From CAYMZB01 sp964394845 (GTDB lineage Bacteria > Patescibacteriota > Microgenomatia > Daviesbacterales > UBA10151): a DNA stretch of 21,533 nucleotides. Every line of letters starts with the position of its first letter. The first letter of the stretch is position 1. The stretch lies in assembly GCA_964394845.1 (NCBI GenBank), contig CAYMZB010000012.1:1-21533 (forward strand). The letters are read 5' to 3'. The notes under the pieces are model-generated. The model did not search any database. It saw only the letters and a list, made by a program, of their open reading frames with translations, and was not told the DNA's origin. The position numbers and the translations under genes are program-made. Below, in pieces: positions 7,368 to 13,506 of this stretch.

Positions 7368-7958
7368 TTACTTAATCTTAAATTTCATTTTACCAAGCGC
7401 CCGCAAGGCAAAGCTAATTTTTCTCTCAAGGGTTTGCTCTGATGGCGGCACAGACCGGATAGCTTGTTCTGCTTCTTTACCGGTATACCCCATGACACGC
7501 AAGGCTTCAATTGCCTGAAGATTTTCCTCGCTTTCCTCTGCTAAATTTAACTCCTTCTGTCCTCCCAGCTTATTCTTCAGTTCAATAATAATCTTTTGGG
7601 CATTTTTATGGCCGAGCCGCGGGATAGCAGTAAAAAAATCAATATTGGCATCTTTAATTGCCTGTTCAACAAATTCTGCCCCCCTGTCAATAACTAAAAG
7701 CGCGGTTTTGGGACCAATGCCGGAAACAGATAATACCAGTTTAAAAAGCTCCAGCTCATCCCTGCTCAAAAACCCATAAAGAGCAAGAGCGTCTTCCCTG
7801 ACATGGGTATAAATAAATAGTTCAACTGTTTGCGACTCCTTAAGCTCCAAAACGTAGTGAGCCGGAATAGTGACCGCATAACCAACCCCTGCAACCAAGA
7901 CAATAATCTGCCCGGAAGATTCTTTTGTGTGTATGGTACCTGCTAGAAAACCAATCAT
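7368..7958 (-). CDS. ruvA: Holliday junction DNA-binding protein RuvA
   Basis: 196 aa. Tetramer that holds the four-way junction and recruits RuvB. Seen: N-terminal OB-fold (1-62, beginning MIGFLAGTI), two helix-hairpin-helix motifs (LVLSVSGIGPKTAL and FTAIPRLGHKNAQKII) and a C-terminal RuvB-binding three-helix domain (about 145-196, with EALRVMGYTGKEAEQAI). Lies 8 nt after ruvC and 4 nt before ruvB. Nothing unusual. Confidence 0.97.
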   Translation of the reverse strand: MIGFLAGTIHTKESSGQIIVLVAGVGYAVTIPAHYVLELKESQTVELFIYTHVREDALALYGFLSRDELELFKLVLSVSGIGPKTALLVIDRGAEFVEQAIKDANIDFFTAIPRLGHKNAQKIIIELKNKLGGQKELNLAEESEENLQAIEALRVMGYTGKEAEQAIRSVPPSEQTLERKISFALRALGKMKFKIK

Positions 7959-7966
7959 AGATGTTT

Positions 7967-8467
7967 TTATATCAGTTTATACTGGGCAATTTTCCGCAGT
8001 TTATACGAAAAGGCGTGCGTTAATGCAATAGCCAACGCATCAGCTGTATCATCTTTAACAATCTGCTCCGGCAGACGCAGTATTGCTGTCACCATCCGCT
8101 GCATCTGATTTTTATCAGCTTTCCCATAGCCTGTTATGGCTTGTTTTACCTGCAGCGGGGTGTAAGAAATAGTCGGCACATTAACCTCGGCAGCCGAGAG
8201 CAGAATAACTCCTCTGGCTTGTCCAACTATTAAAGCTGTTTTTGAGTTTGCGGAAAAATATAACTGTTCAATAGCTAAAATCTCCGGCTTAAATTTCCCA
8301 ATCAGATTTAAGACAAAATGATAAATCTTTGCTAAACGATTATCCAAACTTTCTTTTGATGCAGTTTCAAAACAACCAAACTCTACAGGAACCTGTTTAC
8401 CAGTCTCATCCTTAATAACTCCCCATCCCATCCTGCCAATTCCAGGATCAATGCCAAGTATAATCAT
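7967..8467 (-). CDS. ruvC: Holliday junction resolvase RuvC
   Basis: 166 aa. Dimeric endonuclease resolving Holliday junctions. All four acidic residues are present: D7 in GIDPG, E67 in AIEQLY, D140 and D143 in KDDTADALAIA. The conserved ITGYGKADK loop is at 111-119. First gene of the ruv operon, divergent from the small membrane protein gene. A TATACT box on the minus strand (8482-8477) ends 9 nt before the ATG, similar to the lexA arrangement, so the leader is at most a few nucleotides. Confidence 0.98.
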   Translation of the reverse strand: MIILGIDPGIGRMGWGVIKDETGKQVPVEFGCFETASKESLDNRLAKIYHFVLNLIGKFKPEILAIEQLYFSANSKTALIVGQARGVILLSAAEVNVPTISYTPLQVKQAITGYGKADKNQMQRMVTAILRLPEQIVKDDTADALAIALTHAFSYKLRKIAQYKLI

Positions 8468-8516
8468 CGCGCAGACAGTATATCGTAAATATAGCGGTTT
8501 AAGCTACAATGAATTT
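8468..8516. promoter_or_regulatory. divergent promoter region ruvC / small membrane protein
   Basis: The 49-bp gap carries TACAAT on plus (8505-8510), ending 6 nt before the ATG at 8517, and TATACT on minus (8482-8477), 9 nt before the ruvC ATG. Neither has a good -35 at 17 nt. Both predicted RNAs would start at or within a few nucleotides of the start codon. Confidence 0.5.
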
Positions 8517-8891
8517 ATGTCCGGGTTTTTTCCAAAAATTATCCTAAGTTTGCTTTTTTGGGGGATTTTTATATTTGTAGTTTTAAAAGTTGATTATCCT
8601 AGCAGCCTTACCCAGGCAAATTTAATGCAAATTGTTTTGTTTTTTGGCGCTTTAATTTTAGCATTAATGCTTACATTTAATATCTTCTTTAAGAATATCT
8701 TCTACTCTTTATTTTTAAGTTTAGGCTTAATTTTATTGTTAATCCTTAAGGCATTAGATTCTTTAAACTTTGTCACAGGTGTATTAACCCTATTAGCTGT
8801 TGCCTTATTCATTAGTTACTTTAAAAATATTAAAAATTTGACTAAATTCCCAAAAATCCCTAAACTAACAAGACTTAAGAGAAAAATATGA
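8517..8891 (+). CDS. small integral membrane protein, function unknown, coupled to metG
   Basis: 124 aa from the ATG at 8517. The frame is open upstream to 8451, but that extension would run into ruvC, and the -10 box at 8505-8510 argues for 8517. Four hydrophobic segments can be seen: about 7-24 (SLLFWGIFIFVV), 37-58 (IVLFFGALILALMLTF), 60-81 (SLFLSLGLILLLIL) and 86-103 (VLTLLAVALFISYF), followed by a basic Lys-rich tail (KNLTKFPKIPKLTRLKRKI). No catalytic motif is apparent and I do not recognise a family. The stop overlaps the metG ATG (ATGA), so the two are co-translated. This may only ensure stoichiometry or expression and need not imply a tRNA-related role. Confidence 0.8.
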   Translation: MSGFFPKIILSLLFWGIFIFVVLKVDYPSSLTQANLMQIVLFFGALILALMLTFNIFFKNIFYSLFLSLGLILLLILKALDSLNFVTGVLTLLAVALFISYFKNIKNLTKFPKIPKLTRLKRKI

Positions 8892-10312
8892 AACAAAAAC
8901 AATATATAACTTGCGCCATTCCATATGTTAATGCGCCTCCTCATTTAGGACACTCGCTGGAATTCATTCAAGGAGATGTAGTCGCCCGCTATCACCGGCT
9001 TCTTGGGGAAGAGGTTGTTTTATTATCCGGAGCTGATGAAAATGCATTAAAAAATGTCCAGGCAGCAGAAGCAGCCGGAGAAGATGTCCAAATATTTGTT
9101 GATAAGAATGCTAAGTTATTTCAGGATTTGGCAGAGAAATTAAATGTTAAGTTTGATATTTTTCAGAAAGGTAGCGACAAAGAGCGTCATTATCCATCTT
9201 CTCAGAAACTTTGGGAACTTTGTGATAAATCTGGCGATATATATAAGAAGTCGTACAAAGGACTCTACTGTGTTGGGTGTGAAACATTTTATACTCCTGA
9301 AGAATTGGATGAAAAAGGCGAGTGTTTTGAGCACCCGGGTAAAAAATTGGAAGAGGTTGAAGAAACAAATTATTTTTTTAGATTATCTAAATATCAAAAC
9401 CAACTTATTAAACTAATTGAGGAAGATCAGTATCAGATAGTCCCCCAATCCAAAAAAAACGAGGCCCTATCCTTTATCAAATCAGGACTGCAGGATATCA
9501 GCATTTCCAGAACCAATAAGCGTACCAAGAACTGGGGAGTACCTGTACCAAATGACTCTACTCAGCGATTATATGTATGGCTGGATGCTTTAAACATTTA
9601 TCAAAGCGGGGTAGGTTTTGGCTGGGATGATGAAATGTATAACAAATGGTGGCCGGCTGATTTACACATCATCGGGCGCGGGATTTTACGTTTTCATGCA
9701 GTCTATTGGCCGGCTTTTTTACTATCTGCAGGGCTACCTCTACCTAAAAAGCTATTGGTTCATGACTACATCACAATAAATGGACAGAAAATGTCTAAAA
9801 CATTAGGAAATATAATTGATCCTTTAGAAGTTATTAAAAAGTATGGGGTTGACGCTGTCAGATATTATCTTCTGGCAAAGATTTCACCTTTTACAGATGG
9901 TGATTATTCTGATAGTAAGATGCTAGCAGCTTATAATGCTGATTTAGCAAATGGATTGGGGAATCTTGTTGCCAGAGTTGCCAAACTTTGCGAGCAACAC
10001 AATATCAAAGCTACTCCGGGAGCTAATGTCTGGTGCGCTGATTTGGAAAAATATATGGGGGAATTTAAATTTAATGAAGCCTTGAGCGTTATTTGGAAAC
10101 TAATCACAGAGGCTGATCAGAAAATTAATGAGACAAAACCATGGGAATTAGCAGGAGAAAAAGTTGAAAGAATTTTATTAGATTTAGTTAAAAGAATCCA
10201 GGCAATTGGATTTAACCTGAAGCCTTTTTTGCCACAAACTGCAGAGAAAATTTTAAAACAATTTTCAGGAGAAGTGAAATCAGCTCCAGTACTTTTTCCC
10301 CGCCTTCGCTAA
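8888..10312 (+). CDS. metG: methionyl-tRNA synthetase (short form, repeat-derived C-terminus)
   Basis: 474 aa. Charges tRNA-Met with methionine. Seen: Rossmann signature HLGH at residues 19-22, zinc knuckle C128-x2-C131 and C146-x2-H149, WLDAL at 231-235 and KMSKT at 301-305, followed by the anticodon-binding helical domain to about residue 465. It lacks the C-terminal tRNA-binding/dimerisation domain of longer MetRS, which is usual for the short form. ATG overlaps the upstream stop as ATGA. Odd: the last residues (PRLR) and the TAA stop are encoded by a GC-rich palindromic repeat (10298-10330), so the original tail has been replaced or extended by a repeat insertion. The catalytic core is intact, so it should be functional. 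Confidence 0.97.
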   Translation: MKQKQYITCAIPYVNAPPHLGHSLEFIQGDVVARYHRLLGEEVVLLSGADENALKNVQAAEAAGEDVQIFVDKNAKLFQDLAEKLNVKFDIFQKGSDKERHYPSSQKLWELCDKSGDIYKKSYKGLYCVGCETFYTPEELDEKGECFEHPGKKLEEVEETNYFFRLSKYQNQLIKLIEEDQYQIVPQSKKNEALSFIKSGLQDISISRTNKRTKNWGVPVPNDSTQRLYVWLDALNIYQSGVGFGWDDEMYNKWWPADLHIIGRGILRFHAVYWPAFLLSAGLPLPKKLLVHDYITINGQKMSKTLGNIIDPLEVIKKYGVDAVRYYLLAKISPFTDGDYSDSKMLAAYNADLANGLGNLVARVAKLCEQHNIKATPGANVWCADLEKYMGEFKFNEALSVIWKLITEADQKINETKPWELAGEKVERILLDLVKRIQAIGFNLKPFLPQTAEKILKQFSGEVKSAPVLFPRLR

Positions 10313-10330
10313 AGCTACGGCGGGCAAGCC
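10298..10330 (+). repeat. GC-rich palindromic repeat overlapping the metG stop
   Basis: CCCGCC (10299-10304) pairs with GGCGGG (10319-10324), with GCT/AGC pairing inside, followed by CGGGC-AA-GCCCG (10321-10332). GC content is far above the surroundings. It resembles a repeat I remember as abundant in CPR genomes (recollection, not searched). It encodes the metG stop codon and could act as a weak terminator or mRNA 3' end, though no T-run follows. Confidence 0.75.
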
Positions 10331-10335
10331 CGTAT

Positions 10336-10804
10336 ATGATTTTTACTTCATCAAAAGTTTCTGATGGAAATATGTCCCTGGACAATTGGAAAAAGTTCTT
10401 AAAAAAACTGGGTATTAATTTCAAAAATATTGCGGAAGTAAAACAAACACACAGCAATAAAATAATACTGGTGGGAAATTATCCAAACCCCACCACAGAA
10501 GCAGACGGACTAATTACTAATGATAAAGACGTTTACTTACTAATGAAAACAGCAGATTGCATGGCAATTGGTTTTGTTGATTTAAACAAATATGCTATTG
10601 GCTTAATCCATGCAGGATGGAGAGGTTTAGAAAATGGATATCTGGAAAGAAGCTGAAAATCAGTTAATTAAAACAGGGATCTTAAAAGAAAATATAGATA
10701 ATCCAAAAATTTGTACTTATGAAAGTAAAGATTATTTTTCCCACAGAAGAGCTGCAGATCAAAATCAAGATGATTTTAGATTTGTTACAATCTTAGGGCT
10801 ATGA
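10336..10804 (+). pseudogene. pgeF: degraded PgeF/YfiH-type (laccase-domain, purine nucleoside phosphorylase-like) gene
   Basis: The N-terminal half (10336-10656, 106 aa) carries the family ligands: QTHSNKI (His), ADGLITN, KTADCMAIGF (Cys) and IHAGWRGL (His). It then stops with an unrelated tail (ENGYLERS). The family's C-terminal piece follows in another frame (10634-10804, 56 aa: MDIWKEAENQL...CTYESKDYFSHRRAADQN), ending where the family ends. The intervening family region of roughly 60-80 residues, including the GPSI..CYEV segment, is missing. This is an internal deletion plus frame change, so the gene is most likely dead. The ATG at 10636-10634 start of the second half is probably incidental. 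It lies 24 nt after metG. An assembly error is less likely, since a deletion and not a single-base slip is needed. Confidence 0.82.
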
Positions 10805-10880
10805 AATGGAACTCACATATCATACTTCGTCTAATAGTCCTTGAAAGAAAAATATATCTAGCTGTTTACCCTTTAGGAAT

Positions 10881-11702
10881 TCAGGATTGTTGTAGATATA
10901 TGTTTTTATCTTCAGGGTAGAGGAAATCAATTGTATGCTCCTCTAATCCAGTTGTAATAATAGAAAAATCACTTCTTTTTTCTGGTTTTACTTGATCTAA
11001 GGTAGCTCTTCCAAGTTTATCTCTAAAATATGTAATATTATTTTCCCAATTATTACCAGTCAAAAATCTAAAACCTAACTCTTTAGCACACTCTCGTAAT
11101 CGCGTGTAAAAAGAACTTCCAATACCCTGTTTTCTTAACTCTTCCCTTATTCTATAATCAGCTACACGAATTACTTCAGGATTAGTTTCAGGGATTCTTA
11201 GATTAACCCTATTTATGTAATAATCATCTAGACCAAAGGCTTCAGCTTCTACTAATCTTAGGTAAGTCTGATGATACCTATCTACATCTGAAGGAAAAGC
11301 CGGACCACCTGTTTTGGGTGGGAAGAATATACTAGGATTTCCCATTTTAGCTCTTTCTGTTTTAAGAAACTTTTCTTTTTCTTCTGAATATTTTTTTAAT
11401 GCATCTTTATTGCTAACAGGTAGAGTTTTATGCTCTACCACCAATTTATTTACCTCATTAGGATAAGAGGCAACTGTAACTAAACGAATATTATTCGGAT
11501 CATCCACTAACTCAAAAACTCTTGAGGGAATAAGTATATATCTTAGTGCCGGTTCAGGTATATCTAACCTCCCTCTACTTTGAGGATCTGCTGCCCATTC
11601 GTTAAAAGCTTTTTTATCAGTCTCAATAATTTTGGAGATTTCTGCCGCTACTTCTGTTTTAAGTGGATCTTGTTTAGAAGAACCTACATCTGGTGAATCC
11701 AT
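10881..11702 (-). CDS. GNAT-fold acetyltransferase-like protein with a large unknown N-terminal region
   Basis: 273 aa from the ATG at 11702. A TTG-started extension to 11732 exists, but the TATAAT at 11714-11709 would lie inside it, so it is rejected. The C-terminal part (about 165-235) has the GNAT acetyl-CoA loop: VIRVADYRIREELRKQGIGS, with RKQGIG at 190-195, followed by YTRLRECAKELGFRFLTGNN and an N-rich turn. The first 165 residues are hydrophilic, with a charged helix (100-120), and match nothing I recognise. Substrate unknown. It may be a small-molecule or protein N-acetyltransferase. It stands alone between the pgeF remnant and the PIN toxin and has its own promoter. Confidence 0.65.
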   Translation of the reverse strand: MDSPDVGSSKQDPLKTEVAAEISKIIETDKKAFNEWAADPQSRGRLDIPEPALRYILIPSRVFELVDDPNNIRLVTVASYPNEVNKLVVEHKTLPVSNKDALKKYSEEKEKFLKTERAKMGNPSIFFPPKTGGPAFPSDVDRYHQTYLRLVEAEAFGLDDYYINRVNLRIPETNPEVIRVADYRIREELRKQGIGSSFYTRLRECAKELGFRFLTGNNWENNITYFRDKLGRATLDQVKPEKRSDFSIITTGLEEHTIDFLYPEDKNIYLQQS

Positions 11703-11708
11703 AACTTG

Positions 11709-11714
11709 ATTATA
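11709..11714 (-). promoter_or_regulatory. -10 box of the GNAT-like gene
   Basis: TATAAT on the minus strand, ending 6 nt before the ATG at 11702. The -35 at 17 nt (ATTAGT) is poor. The predicted transcription start is the A of the ATG. Confidence 0.55.
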
Positions 11715-11807
11715 TAACAAAGGATTGCCCAACTAATGTTTAAATTAAAATTAAAGAGTTAATGCTCCGTCTAACAAGGGTTAAGAAAGACAATTAGTTA
11801 GGAATCT

Positions 11808-12239
11808 TTATGATATTAAACTTCTAAGATATTGTAAAAACAATGCTGGAGTCAAAACTATAATATTTAAATCCTTATTTATAAGATCGACTTTAAAGTG
11901 TCTAGTATTATAGGTAATAAGAAAATTAGCATTGGAATTTTTTGCTCCAAGAATTATATGAGCATCATCCGGATCCAGTACATATTGCTTAAGGAATTGT
12001 ATTTTTTTCTCAAAGTCTCCTAACAAAGGTATCATGGAAAGTCTCTCTTGAATAAGAAAATCTAATTTATCCTCATTTATACCCAAACGCTTGGTTATAA
12101 TTTTTAATTCCTTTAAAGACAAAGAAGATATTATAAATTCCAGATTTTCAATTTTATTTAAAAGTAAATAGGCTGCTCCTGAAGTAGAAAGTAAAGAAGA
12201 AATCACAACATCTGAATCTACAAATACTTTGTGCAACAT
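11808..12239 (-). CDS. PIN-domain toxin of a type II toxin-antitoxin pair
   Basis: 143 aa. PIN-fold ribonuclease of the kind paired with small DNA-binding antitoxins. Seen: FVDSDVVIS with D8 and D10 at the N-terminus, a conserved Glu in SLKELK near 44, and DPDDAHIILGAK near 92-103 followed by ANFLITYNTRHF, all typical metal-ligand regions. The ATG is 6 nt downstream of the HTH gene stop, so they form one unit. AGAGATA precedes the ATG as a weak Shine-Dalgarno site. The target RNA cannot be told from sequence. Confidence 0.85.
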   Translation of the reverse strand: MLHKVFVDSDVVISSLLSTSGAAYLLLNKIENLEFIISSLSLKELKIITKRLGINEDKLDFLIQERLSMIPLLGDFEKKIQFLKQYVLDPDDAHIILGAKNSNANFLITYNTRHFKVDLINKDLNIIVLTPALFLQYLRSLIS

Positions 12240-12245
12240 TATCTC

Positions 12246-12512
12246 TTAGGATTTTGATCTAGCTTTTGACAATTCTTCTTCGATTTTGGGAAGATTCTCC
12301 ATGTCTCTTTGTTCTGCGCTATAGAGGTCGTAATCTAAACCAGTAAATGCAAAGGCAATGGAACTTGCAGGAATTCTGTATACTTTTCCAATTCTTTTAG
12401 CAATCAGCTGTCCTTTATTTATCAGTTCATAGATTGTGTTTTTACTCAATTTCAGAATATCAGCAACTTCTTCTGGAGTATAAACTTTTGGTGTTATTGC
12501 AGTACTAAACAT
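12246..12512 (-). CDS. excisionase/MerR-like HTH antitoxin
   Basis: 88 aa. N-terminal winged-HTH of the DNA-binding excisionase type: YTPEEVADILKLSKNTIYELINKGQLIAKRIGKVYRIP (11-48), followed by a short acidic tail (KIEEELSKARSKS) likely to wrap the toxin. First gene of the pair with the PIN protein. The promoter and start region hold an 11-bp direct repeat GTACTAAACAT at 12502-12512 and 12522-12532, spaced 20 bp, a plausible autoregulatory operator, although one copy is also its first codons. The family is usually an antitoxin in this context. Confidence 0.85.
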   Translation of the reverse strand: MFSTAITPKVYTPEEVADILKLSKNTIYELINKGQLIAKRIGKVYRIPASSIAFAFTGLDYDLYSAEQRDMENLPKIEEELSKARSKS

Positions 12513-12518
12513 GACTAT

Positions 12519-12547
12519 ATTGTACTAAACATTTCTAAACTTGTCAA
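12519..12547 (-). promoter_or_regulatory. near-consensus leaderless promoter of the HTH/PIN module
   Basis: TTGACA (12547-12542), a 17-nt spacer and TACAAT (12524-12519) on the minus strand, then exactly 6 nt to the ATG at 12512. The best of the leaderless-type promoters here. The 11-bp direct repeats overlap the -10 box and the start codon. Confidence 0.8.
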
Positions 12548-12567
12548 TATATCATTTTCTCTTTAAG

Positions 12568-12595
12568 TTGTTAATCGATAAAAGAGTAATATAAT
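12568..12595 (+). promoter_or_regulatory. tatD promoter
   Basis: TTGTTA (12568-12573), a 16-nt spacer and consensus TATAAT (12590-12595), then 7 nt to the ATG at 12603. The upstream in-frame ATG at 12594 overlaps the -10 box itself, so it would not be on the transcript. Confidence 0.7.
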
Positions 12596-12739
12596 GAAAT
12601 ATATGTTGATTGACACTCATGCTCATTTATATTGGGATTCGTTTAAGGAAGATTTTGATGAAGTTATCCAAAGGTCATTGGATGCCGGCGTTTCTACTAT
12701 TATTAATGTCGGGGTTGATGTTGAGAAATCAAGGGAGGC

Positions 12740-12795
12740 ACTTCGACTCGCCAAAGGCTCGCTCAGTGAATATTCTTCGAGCGCAGTCGGGAAGT
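12740..12795 (+). repeat. palindromic repeat copy inserted in frame in tatD (copy A)
   Basis: Begins ACTTCGACTCG and ends AGTCGGGAAGT; outer arms ACTTC/GAAGT and GACT/AGTC, inner CGCTC (12760-12764) with GAGCG (12779-12783). It shares the 17-mer CTCGCTCAGTGAATATT (12758-12774) with the intergenic element at 19680-19696. It encodes about LRLAKGSLSEYSSSAVGK between two conserved TatD blocks, so it adds roughly a dozen residues without breaking the frame. Confidence 0.8.
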
Positions 12796-12937
12796 TACAA
12801 TTATTTTCAACCATTGGAATTCATCCGCACGAAGCCCTTAAGTATACTTCTAAGGACATAGAAAAATTAGAACAAATATATCAATCCAGCCCAACAAAGG
12901 TTGTTGCTGTTGGAGAATGTGGTTTGGATTTTTCCTC

Positions 12938-12971
12938 CACCTCCGAGGAGCCAAAACCCACCTCGGAGGTG
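12938..12971 (+). repeat. perfect 11-bp inverted repeat in frame in tatD
   Basis: CACCTCCGAGG (12938-12948), a 12-nt spacer and CCTCGGAGGTG (12961-12971), much more GC-rich than the gene. It encodes the loop right after the conserved GECGLDF motif. Different in sequence from copy A. Confidence 0.8.
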
Positions 12972-13430
12972 TTTATGCAAAGACAGTTGTTTCAAGCACA
13001 GATTAATTTAGCAAAAAAGCTTAATCTGCCTTTAATTGTTCATTGCCGGGATGACCGTTCACAAAACCCAGCAAATACTGAGTGTTGGGATAGGACAATC
13101 GAAATGACCAAAAACCATTTTGGCATATACCATTGTTATAGTGGACTTGAAAAAACAACAAAAAAAAATTATCGAAGAAACTAATTTCCTTGTTTCTTTT
13201 GCGGGTACAATAACTTATCCTAAAAATGAATATTTAAGGGAAGCTGCTAAAATATTGCCTATGGAAAAAATAGTTTTGGAAACAGATTGTCCTTTCCTGC
13301 CTCCTCAAAACAAGCGGGGCCAGAGAAATGAGCCAGCAACCGTTGCAGAAATTGCGGAGTTGATAGCAGGCCTAAAAGGAATCTCTTTGGAAGAAGTCGC
13401 GAGTCAAACCACAAAAAATGCTAAAAAGAT

Positions 13431-13466
13431 CCTTCGACTCCGCTCAGGATGACACTTCGTGTCATT
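13431..13466 (+). repeat. CTTCGACTCCGCTCAGGATGACA-type palindromic repeat forming the tatD stop
   Basis: Starts with CCTTCGACTCCGCTCAGG and ends in a perfect hairpin ATGACAC-TTC-GTGTCAT (13449-13465). It encodes the last residues RLRSG and the TGA of tatD. A closely similar sequence is, from memory, a widespread bacterial repeat. The hairpin could serve as a weak transcript end. Confidence 0.75.
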
Positions 13467-13506
13467 TGCTTTCTAAAGCTCAACTAGTTAAACTTAAAGG
13501 TGACCC

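Larger units (their letters stand above)
12603..13452 (+). pseudogene. tatD: TatD-family metal-dependent nuclease, frameshifted and repeat-invaded
   Basis: TatD-type TIM-barrel DNase/hydrolase. The N-terminal frame (12603-13184) starts MLIDTHAHLYWD, as the family does, and has GIHPHEA, GECGLDF, PLIVHCRDD and IYHCYSG. The C-terminal part is in the +1 frame (in frame by 13150, to 13452): FLVSFAGTITY, KIVLETDCPFLPP, RNEPATV, then TTKNAKKIL. All metal ligands are present across the two frames. The frame change falls at an A9 run (13160-13168); removing one A restores a complete protein, so it is a recent mutation, a slippage-decoded gene or an assembly error. Two palindromic repeats lie inside the first frame, replacing variable loops, and a third supplies the final RLRSG and the stop. 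I annotate it as a pseudogene with reservations. Confidence 0.8.

Noticed and set aside
11703..11732. TTG-started extension of the GNAT-like protein
   Set aside because: The TATAAT box lies inside it, so it would not be transcribed.
13160..13168. Programmed -1 ribosomal frameshift on the A-run in tatD
   Set aside because: The C-terminal part is in the +1 frame; a -1 shift does not lead into it.
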